Shown piece by piece: positions 58,623 to 64,000 of a stretch of 64,000 nucleotides of DNA. The translations under genes were made by a program, and so were the position numbers. Each line of letters opens with the position of its first letter. Position 1 is the first letter of the stretch. The notes beneath the pieces are model-generated. The model made no database searches, was not told the origin of the DNA, and saw nothing but the letters and a program-made list of their open reading frames with translations. This stretch comes from Streptomyces ardesiacus (GTDB lineage: Bacteria > Actinomycetota > Actinomycetes > Streptomycetales > Streptomycetaceae). The stretch lies in the NCBI RefSeq assembly GCF_003112575.1, contig NZ_BEWC01000001.1, positions 930,001-994,000 on the forward strand, in the 5' to 3' direction.

Positions 58623-60146
58623 CACGCCGTTCCGGTCGCCTTCCTCCCGCGCCTGCCCGGCGTCGGCCGCCGGCCCCGGGGCCGACGGCGGCGGGGTCCG
58701 CCGGTCCAGGTGGAGACGCAGTCCCTGGGGCATCAGCGTCAGCCGCTCGGTCACCCGCAGCCGGTAGCCGGGGTCCGGCCGCAGTGCGTAGCGGCGCAGG
58801 AGCAGTCCGAGGACCAGCGTGGCCTCGTGCAGCGCGAACTGCCGCCCGATGCACGCCCGTGCCCCCGTCCCGAACGGCTTGTAGGTGTGCGGGGCGCGCG
58901 ACCGCACGGCCTTCGCGTCGAAGCGGTCCGGGTCGAAGCGCTCCGCGTCCGGCCCCCAGACCTGTGGATCGCGGTGCAGCATGCCGGTGAGCACCAGCGC
59001 CCAGGCCCCGCGCCGCATCGGATGCGTGCCGCCGAGCACCGTGTCCTCCCGTGCCTCCCGCGCGAAACCGGGCGCGGTCGGCCACAGCCGCAGCGACTCG
59101 TCGAGCACCCGGCGCACGTAACGCAGCTTGGCCACTTGGTCGTAGCCGGGCCGTTCGGTGTCGCCCCACACGCGGTCCACCTCGGCGCGCGCCCGGGCCG
59201 CGACCTCGGGATGCTGGGCGAGGTAGTGCAGGGCGAAGGAGAGCGCGCCCGAGGTGGTCTCGTGCCCGGCGACCAGGAAGGTGATGACCTGGCGGCGCAC
59301 GTTCTGCGCGGACAGCCGCTCACCGGTCTGCGGGTGGGCCGTCTCCAGCATCCGGTCGAGCAGGTCGCCGTCACCGCCCCCGCCGCCGGCCCTGCGGTCC
59401 CGTACGAGGTCGTCGACCGTGCGGTTGAGGTGGGCGATGTCGGCGGCGTTGCGGCGGGTCGCGTCGCGCAGCAGCCAGGGGGCGAGCGGCGCGGGCACCG
59501 TGTTCAGGCGCTGCGCGTAGCCGAGCGTGCCCACCATCGCGGTGACGAAGGGGTGGGGACGGGAACGTTCGAACGAGCCGAAGTCGTGCCCGAAACCGGT
59601 GCGCGCGATGGTCTCCAGCGTCAGCTTGGTCATGTCGCCGGGCACGTCCACCGCCCGCCCCGACGCCTCGGCCCGGTCCCAGTGGCCGGTGAGCCGCGCG
59701 GCGACGTCCAGCATCATCACGTGGTACCCGGCCATGGCCTCGCGGCTGAACCCGGGCGCCAGCACGTCGTGGGCGAGCTGCCAGTTGGGCTCGTGGTTGT
59801 ACGCCGTGAACAGCCCGTCCCCGGCGACCGGCCGCAGGTTGGCCACGCCCAGGCCCACGTGCTTGGCGAACCGCGTCTCGTCCGCCAGATCGGCGGCGAG
59901 CGACCCGCCCCACACGAACACGAACTCCTTGCCGAAGGCCCGCCGCCGGAATATCGGCCCCAGCCTGCGCGCGTAGCGCAGGGAGTCCTGCATGGGGGTG
60001 CTCCTGCTCGCCCCCACCACGTCTCCGAGCAGGGGCAGCCGGTACGGGGGGTGCGGGATGCGGTGCAGTGCGGGCCAGCCCTGCTCGGCGCTGCGGAAGC
60101 CCTTGGGCAGTCCGTCCGGGGCCGTTGTCCTCGCAGTCCGGGCCAT
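58584..60146 (-). CDS. Cytochrome P450 (520 aa)
   Basis: All P450 landmarks are present: I-helix VAGHETTSGALSF (about residue 295), ExxR in LDESLRLWP, and the heme ligand in PFGTGARACIGRQFA (Cys near 431). The sequence resembles the heme domain of the CYP102 (P450-BM3) type, a fatty-acid hydroxylase group, but no reductase domain is fused and the protein ends with a Pro/Ala/Asp-rich tail. Separate ferredoxin and reductase partners must come from elsewhere. ATG at 60146 has GGGAG eight bases upstream. It diverges from a TetR gene, its likely regulator. Confidence 0.92.
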   Translation of the reverse strand: MARTARTTAPDGLPKGFRSAEQGWPALHRIPHPPYRLPLLGDVVGASRSTPMQDSLRYARRLGPIFRRRAFGKEFVFVWGGSLAADLADETRFAKHVGLGVANLRPVAGDGLFTAYNHEPNWQLAHDVLAPGFSREAMAGYHVMMLDVAARLTGHWDRAEASGRAVDVPGDMTKLTLETIARTGFGHDFGSFERSRPHPFVTAMVGTLGYAQRLNTVPAPLAPWLLRDATRRNAADIAHLNRTVDDLVRDRRAGGGGGDGDLLDRMLETAHPQTGERLSAQNVRRQVITFLVAGHETTSGALSFALHYLAQHPEVAARARAEVDRVWGDTERPGYDQVAKLRYVRRVLDESLRLWPTAPGFAREAREDTVLGGTHPMRRGAWALVLTGMLHRDPQVWGPDAERFDPDRFDAKAVRSRAPHTYKPFGTGARACIGRQFALHEATLVLGLLLRRYALRPDPGYRLRVTERLTLMPQGLRLHLDRRTPPPSAPGPAADAGQAREEGDRNGVSAPRCPVHRAGD

Positions 60147-60239
60147 GACGCGATCTCCCTTGACACAGCGGCGTGTTGCACGAGCCGGGGCGGGTGTGTT
60201 GTACATGGATTCAATAACGCGCCCAGTCTCGTCCCGTTG

Positions 60240-60261
60240 TTGAACCGGCGTCAAGTAAGGT
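60240..60261 (+). promoter_or_regulatory. Candidate operator and -10 box of the TetR gene
   Basis: An imperfect 15-bp palindrome (ttga...tcaa, 60240-60254) directly precedes TAAGGT at 60256-60261, six bases before the TetR start codon. It would let TetR control its own leaderless transcript and perhaps the divergent P450 gene. Confidence 0.4.
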
Positions 60262-60267
60262 GCGGGC

Positions 60268-60876
60268 ATGGCCGCGAACCAGGGCGCACGCACCCGCCGC
60301 CGGCTCGGCACCGCCGAGCGCAGGGAGCAGTTGCTCTCGGTGGGCGCGCGGCTCTTCTCGGACAGTCCCTACGACGAGGTCTGGATCGAGCAGGTCGCCG
60401 AGATCGCCGGGGTCTCCCGCGGGCTGCTCTACCACTACTTCCCGAACAAGCGGGACTTCTTCGCCGCGGTCGTCGAGCGGGAGAGCGCGCGCATGCTGCG
60501 GATGACGGCGGCCGTGCCCGGCGTCCCGGTCCGCGAGCAGCTCACCGCGGGCCTCGACGCGTACCTGGAGTACGTCCGGGCCCACGCCCACGGCTACCGC
60601 GCCTTCCACCGCGCCGACGCGGCCGGCGACCGGGCGGTGCGCCGCGTGTACCAGAAGGCGCTCGCGGCGCAGGAGCGGCAGATCCTCGCCGCCCTGGCCG
60701 CCGACCCGGAGTTCGGCCCGGCCTTCGAGGAGCGCGGCGACGTACGGCTGGCGGTGCGCGGGTGGCTGGCCTTCACCACCGCGGTCTGCCTGGAGTGGCT
60801 GCGGGACCCGGAGCTTGCCCGTGAGCAGGTCCGCGACCTGTGCGCACGGGCGCTGCTGGGAGCCATCGCGCGCTGA
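60268..60876 (+). CDS. TetR family transcriptional regulator (202 aa)
   Basis: The N-terminal helix-turn-helix reads AERREQLLSVGARLFSDSPY, then IEQVAEIAGVSRGLLYHYFP and NKRDFFAAVVERE, followed by an all-alpha C-terminal domain (LRDPELAREQVRDLCARALL). TAAGGT six bases before the ATG and no ribosome-binding site suggest a leaderless message. Divergent from the P450 gene across about 120 bp, it probably represses that gene and answers to its substrate or a related lipid. Confidence 0.9.
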   Translation: MAANQGARTRRRLGTAERREQLLSVGARLFSDSPYDEVWIEQVAEIAGVSRGLLYHYFPNKRDFFAAVVERESARMLRMTAAVPGVPVREQLTAGLDAYLEYVRAHAHGYRAFHRADAAGDRAVRRVYQKALAAQERQILAALAADPEFGPAFEERGDVRLAVRGWLAFTTAVCLEWLRDPELAREQVRDLCARALLGAIAR

Positions 60877-60904
60877 GGGCGCGCTGCCGGACCACGCGTC
60901 GTGG

Positions 60905-60933
60905 TTGGCGCACTCCCCGAACTCCGCTAAGTT
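60905..60933 (+). promoter_or_regulatory. Promoter of the DUF2470 gene
   Basis: TTGGCG (60905-60910) and TAAGTT (60928-60933) are 17 bases apart. The -10 box overlaps the iron box at 60932, so iron-loaded repressor would exclude RNA polymerase. Confidence 0.65.
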
Positions 60934-60950
60934 AGGTGAGCCTTACCTAA
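60932..60950. promoter_or_regulatory. IdeR/DmdR1-type iron box
   Basis: The 19-bp element TTAGGTGAGCCTTACCTAA matches the actinobacterial iron box (TTAGGTTAGSCTAACCTAA) at nearly every position and is itself a near-perfect palindrome. It overlaps the -10 box of the DUF2470 gene and ends 23 bases before its start codon. Confidence 0.88.
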
Positions 60951-60973
60951 TGAATTGCCGAACGGAGGTTGGG

Positions 60974-61699
60974 ATGGGTGACAGCCACGCCTGGACGGCC
61001 GCGCCGGCCGCGGCGGAACGGGCCCGGTCCGTGCTCGCCGCCGCCTGGTCCTGCGCGGTGACCGCGGAGGGCGGCCGCGAGGAGTTCGTCGGCGCGCACA
61101 CCGTGGCCGACGACGGCCGGGTGCTCCTGCACGTGCCAGAGGACAGCGGCCTGCTCGCGGCGGCCGTGTGCGCGCCCCGCGGGGAGCCGTCCGCCGTGCT
61201 GGAGTTCGCCGACGTGGCGCCCGTCCCGGTACGGGGCCGGATCAGGGCCCGGCTCTGGCTGGCCGGATGGATGGCCGTGGAGGACGGGCACCTGGCCTTC
61301 CGTCCCACCCGCGTGGTGCTGCGGCGGCCGTCCGGGGCCGTGGCGGTCGACGTCGACGAGTTCACCGCCGCCGCGCCCGACCCGCTGGCCCTGGCCGAGG
61401 CGCGGCTGCTGACCCACCTCGCCGACTGCCACGACGACGCCGTCCAGCGGCTGACCCGGCTCGTGGACCCGGACAGCCTGCACGGAGCGGTCCGGGTGCG
61501 GCCGCTCGCCGTGGACCGGCACGGACTGACCCTGCGCATCGAACGCGTCCGCGACCACGGCGACGTACGCCTGCCCTTCCACGCGCCCGCCGACGAGATC
61601 GCGCAGCTCACCGAGCGGGTGCACGTGCTGCTCGCGCAGGCGGGATCCGCCTTGCGCCCCCGGGCCCTGCAGCGGCAGCGCGCAGACGGCGACGGGTGA
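60974..61699 (+). CDS. Iron-regulated DUF2470 protein (241 aa)
   Basis: The C-terminal third (ALAEARLLTHLADCHDDAVQ, then GAVRVRPLAVDRHGLTLRIE and VRLPFHAPADEIAQLTERVH) is a DUF2470 domain. The N-terminal part (EEFVGAHTVADDGRVLLHVP, RGRIRARLWLAGWM) looks like a degenerate split-barrel. The two together recall HugZ-type heme-degrading proteins, in which DUF2470 follows a flavin-like barrel. An iron box over the promoter supports a role in heme or iron use. GGAGG is five bases before ATG 60974; an earlier ATG at 60951 is possible but has no site. I see no clear heme ligand. Confidence 0.85.
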   Translation: MGDSHAWTAAPAAAERARSVLAAAWSCAVTAEGGREEFVGAHTVADDGRVLLHVPEDSGLLAAAVCAPRGEPSAVLEFADVAPVPVRGRIRARLWLAGWMAVEDGHLAFRPTRVVLRRPSGAVAVDVDEFTAAAPDPLALAEARLLTHLADCHDDAVQRLTRLVDPDSLHGAVRVRPLAVDRHGLTLRIERVRDHGDVRLPFHAPADEIAQLTERVHVLLAQAGSALRPRALQRQRADGDG

Positions 61700-61770
61700 G
61701 GGCGAGCGGCTCTCCCGTCGCCTTCCGCGGCCCGCCCGCCGCGCCGCCGCCCGGCCCCGACGCGAGGACC

Positions 61771-61811
61771 GTGGCGGTCCGGCCGTGGCGGTCCGGCCGT
61801 TGCGGTCCGGG
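61771..61811. repeat. Three tandem 14-bp units
   Basis: gtggcggtccggcc occurs twice without a gap and a third time with one change before truncation. The repeat lies between the convergent DUF2470 and hypothetical genes. Confidence 0.9.
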
Positions 61812-61838
61812 AGGAATCCGGCGGACCGGCGTCCGCCG

Positions 61839-62891
61839 CTACCAGTTCCCGTCCTGCACCGGGTGGCCCGGGGCGTCCTTGAGGGGCTGGACCTGGTGGG
61901 GCGCGGGCGCCTGCCACGGCTCGTGGTCGTCGCCGATCCACTCCCCGACCGGCTTGACGTCCTGGAGCGGCCCGGCGGGGGCCAGGTCCTGGGCGTCCTG
62001 GTCGTAGTAGTCGTACCAGGGCAGCCCGGCCCGGGTGTACGCGGCCCGGTCCACCGGGGAGGGCGGCGGTGCCTCGCCGGTGATGCGGCGCCACTCCGGC
62101 GGCGTCACCAGGTGCACGAAGACCCGGCCGGCCGGCTGCTCCGCCCAGTCCGTCAGCGGCCGTTCGTCGCGGTAGACCTCCTGGCGCATCGAGCCGCCGG
62201 CGCCGAGCCCCATCGCGGGTGCGGACCGGCGCCGCACCGCCCCGCCGTAGCCCGGGGCCGCCCCCGGGGCGGCGGGGGCCGACGCGGGCGCGGGGGCTCC
62301 GAGGGCCCCGGCCGAAAGGGCTCCCCGGCGTGCCGGCTCCCTGCGGCGCCGCTCCTCCTCGCGCCAGCGCAGCAACGCGGCGGGAGTCAGGGTGAACGCC
62401 TGCAACTGGACGCCTCCCCAGACCTCCTCGCCGGTGACCTGGCCCTCGACGGTCGCACCCATGCCGAGCGGCACCGCCACGAACTGACGGACCGTGCCCG
62501 TCCCGGAGTTGATGCCGTCCAGCCAGGGCTGGCGGGGCAGGACCACGTAGTTCTGCGGATCGCGCGACAGCCGGTCGCTCCACGGCCTGCCCGAGACCGC
62601 GCACACCTTGCCCGCTCCCACCTGGAGGGCGGCGGGCTCCCTCGTGCCCGCGAAACTCAGCCACATGGCCTCACGCAGGTACACCGGCAGCATCACTCCG
62701 CCGCGCGCACGCCACTGCTCGGGCACGGTGTCGGCGTAGTCGGCGACCCGGCGGAGCGGGAACTCGCCGAGCCCCGGCGGCAGCGGATGCGTCCCCGTCT
62801 CGGGCAGCCGCAGGGTGCGGACGAAACGCACCGTCGCACCGCCCGGCAACGACAGCCGGTTCCCGTCGATCCGCACACTGGTGTCGGTCAT
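61839..62891 (-). CDS. Hypothetical protein with Ala/Pro/Gly-rich middle (350 aa)
   Basis: Not a family I recognise. The N-terminal 190 residues look folded and rich in beta-strands (VRIDGNRLSLPGGATVRFVR; GGVMLPVYLREAMWLSFAGT; QNYVVLPRQPWLDGINSGTG; GATVEGQVTGEEVWGGVQLQ). A flexible Ala/Pro/Gly stretch (about 195-230) follows, then a C-terminal part with WADQ/YYDQDAQDLAP and PVGEWIGDDHEPW. No signal peptide or membrane helix. I recall proteins of this kind in Streptomyces but cannot assign a role. ATG at 62891; the gene lies 41 bases downstream of a FUSC-type gene on the same strand. Confidence 0.7.
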   Translation of the reverse strand: MTDTSVRIDGNRLSLPGGATVRFVRTLRLPETGTHPLPPGLGEFPLRRVADYADTVPEQWRARGGVMLPVYLREAMWLSFAGTREPAALQVGAGKVCAVSGRPWSDRLSRDPQNYVVLPRQPWLDGINSGTGTVRQFVAVPLGMGATVEGQVTGEEVWGGVQLQAFTLTPAALLRWREEERRRREPARRGALSAGALGAPAPASAPAAPGAAPGYGGAVRRRSAPAMGLGAGGSMRQEVYRDERPLTDWAEQPAGRVFVHLVTPPEWRRITGEAPPPSPVDRAAYTRAGLPWYDYYDQDAQDLAPAGPLQDVKPVGEWIGDDHEPWQAPAPHQVQPLKDAPGHPVQDGNW

Positions 62892-62931
62892 CCGAACGCC
62901 CCCTCATCCGCCGTGAACTCTTCCTCGTCCC

Positions 62932-64000
62932 TCAGGAGGAACGCCGGGCGGTGGTGCCGCGGTTCCGCCGGCGCAGCGCGGCCCGCGCCCGGTCCCGCAG
63001 GCGGGTCAGCCGCGGCATGCGTTCGCGCTGCTCGCGCGTGTGGCGGTCCAGCTCCTCCAGGAGCCGGCGGGAGCGGTGCTCGGTGTCCATCTCGTCGATG
63101 ATCCGGTTCACCTCGGTGAGCACCGCGCCCCGCAGCTGCCACTGTCTCGCGTCCCGCCGGACCTCCTCCAGCAGCAGGTCGGCCAGCCTGTCCCGGGTGG
63201 CGGCGGCCTGGCGCAGCTCGGCGGTCAGCCGCTCCTCCGCTGACTCGGCGTTCTCGCTCACGCTGCTGGTGACCAGGACCGAGAAGCTCACCACGGCGTC
63301 GGCGATCTCGGACAGGAGCTGCTGGACGGCGGCACCCGTCTCCGGCGCGAACAGGGGCTCCGGTTCCCGCTCCTTGGCCAGGTCGGTGAAGCTGCGCGCG
63401 AGGACCCGCATGACCACCGTGCAGATCTCCAGGGTGTCCAGGCCGGTGCGCAGCACGACCCGGTGCAGCAGCCCCTCGCGCACCCGGGGGTTGAGCCGCA
63501 GGCTGTCCTCGGCCTGGCGCAGGTCCTCGTCCACCTCGCCGATGTCGTGGTCGAGCCGGCGTGCCTCGTGCAGCCGGGCCGCCGCCTCGTGGAACGGTGT
63601 GCTGCCGGCGGCCTCCTCGCCCATGCGCAGCATTAGTTGGCGCACCTGCCGGGCCAGCCCCACGACGGACTCGCCGGCCTGCTCCACCCACACCGGGGGC
63701 GCGAGGATCAGGTTGAAGACGAGGCCGACGATCGCCCCGATCAGCGTCTCCACCACCCGTGCCCACGCCAGGCTCCCGTGCGAGGTCACGCCGAGCACGA
63801 GCATCGCGCTGATCGCCACCTCGGCGGTGAACTCCTCGGCGCGCACCAGGTGCCCGACGCCCAGCGCCGCCACGATGATCAGCGCCAGGCTCCACCAGCT
63901 CAGCCCCACCAGCTGGCTGAAGGCGATGGCGACCAGGACACCGGCGACCACCGCGTTGACCCGGCGGAAGCTCATCTTCAGCGTGGCGTACAGGGTGACC
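62932..64000 (-). CDS. FUSC/aromatic-acid-exporter-like membrane protein, 5' end beyond window
   Basis: The frame runs open to the window edge, so the N-terminus is missing; an internal ATG at 63975 stands in LYATLKMSFRRVNAVVAGVL, which is normal internal sequence in this family. Paired helices follow (FSQLVGLSWWSLALIIVAAL, EVAISAMLVLGVTSHGSLAW, VETLIGAIVGLVFNLILAPP), then a long cytoplasmic helical region rich in Arg and Glu (LRQAEDSLRLNPRVREGLLH; REQRERMPRLTRLRDRARAA). This is the FUSC/ArAE plan, associated with export of aromatic acids or with envelope stress. It may be co-transcribed with the downstream hypothetical gene. Confidence 0.85.
   Translation of the reverse strand, partial: VTLYATLKMSFRRVNAVVAGVLVAIAFSQLVGLSWWSLALIIVAALGVGHLVRAEEFTAEVAISAMLVLGVTSHGSLAWARVVETLIGAIVGLVFNLILAPPVWVEQAGESVVGLARQVRQLMLRMGEEAAGSTPFHEAAARLHEARRLDHDIGEVDEDLRQAEDSLRLNPRVREGLLHRVVLRTGLDTLEICTVVMRVLARSFTDLAKEREPEPLFAPETGAAVQQLLSEIADAVVSFSVLVTSSVSENAESAEERLTAELRQAAATRDRLADLLLEEVRRDARQWQLRGAVLTEVNRIIDEMDTEHRSRRLLEELDRHTREQRERMPRLTRLRDRARAALRRRNRGTTARRSS

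Noticed and set aside
1..64000. tRNA, rRNA, CRISPR array or complete insertion sequence
   Set aside because: No cloverleaf, ribosomal stretch, regularly spaced repeat array, or transposase with terminal repeats was seen on reading through the window.

Overview
The window is actinobacterial chromosomal DNA, most likely Streptomyces. G+C is very high, third codon positions are almost all G or C, GTG/TTG starts are frequent, many genes overlap by 4 nt (ATGA/GTGA), and several genes look leaderless. The families present (SpoIIE-type phosphatase, streptogrisin-type protease, ECF41 sigma factor, IdeR/DmdR1-type iron box, CmlR-type exporter) also point to Streptomyces. I saw no rRNA, tRNA, CRISPR array or complete insertion sequence.

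Layout. 1-10.2 kb: small membrane protein; a prolyl oligopeptidase/GNAT pair facing a TetR gene across a 28-bp operator; an LEA-like 11-mer repeat protein followed in frame by coding-like sequence with no start; a MerR-type regulator behind a long palindrome-rich leader; a chloramphenicol-type exporter behind a candidate attenuator; two decayed genes; and stress-type genes (SpoIIE phosphatase, Tudor-like protein). 10.4-24.7 kb: KDPG aldolase/KDG kinase, DoxX, quinone reductase, thioesterase, photolyase, SDR-DUF2867, a MarR/MMPL pair, MscS channel and a methyltransferase. 24.7-28.7 kb: a compact five-gene operon that I consider the most novel part of the window. A 62-residue acidic-to-basic peptide gene is followed by an unrecognised 235-aa protein, two tandem paralogues sharing an HxVFHLTDWG motif, and a leader-less SxxK serine hydrolase. 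28.8-40.3 kb: secreted protease with chitin-binding module, PhoD phosphatase, methyltransferase, a GntR-ABC operon, a DauR-like regulator with a PLP dehydratase and a cupin, and a FtsX/LolD-type ABC pair.

40.4-54.5 kb is a complete L-rhamnose catabolic island. A four-gene ABC importer, a mutarotase and a LacI regulator lie on the plus strand. Isomerase, kinase and a bifunctional rhamnulose-1-phosphate aldolase/lactaldehyde dehydrogenase lie on the minus strand, followed on the same strand by lutABC. Together these predict rhamnose going to DHAP plus L-lactaldehyde, then L-lactate, then pyruvate. The divergent promoters each have good -35/-10 elements with a LacI-type palindrome immediately downstream. 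54.6-64 kb: prolyl aminopeptidase, PIG-L deacetylase, ECF41 sigma factor, a cysteine-cluster/pentapeptide-repeat fusion, a P450 divergent from a TetR gene, an iron-box-controlled DUF2470 protein, a hypothetical protein, and a FUSC-type membrane protein cut by the window end.

All family assignments come from reading motifs, not from database searches. Membrane-segment counts and secondary-structure statements are visual estimates.
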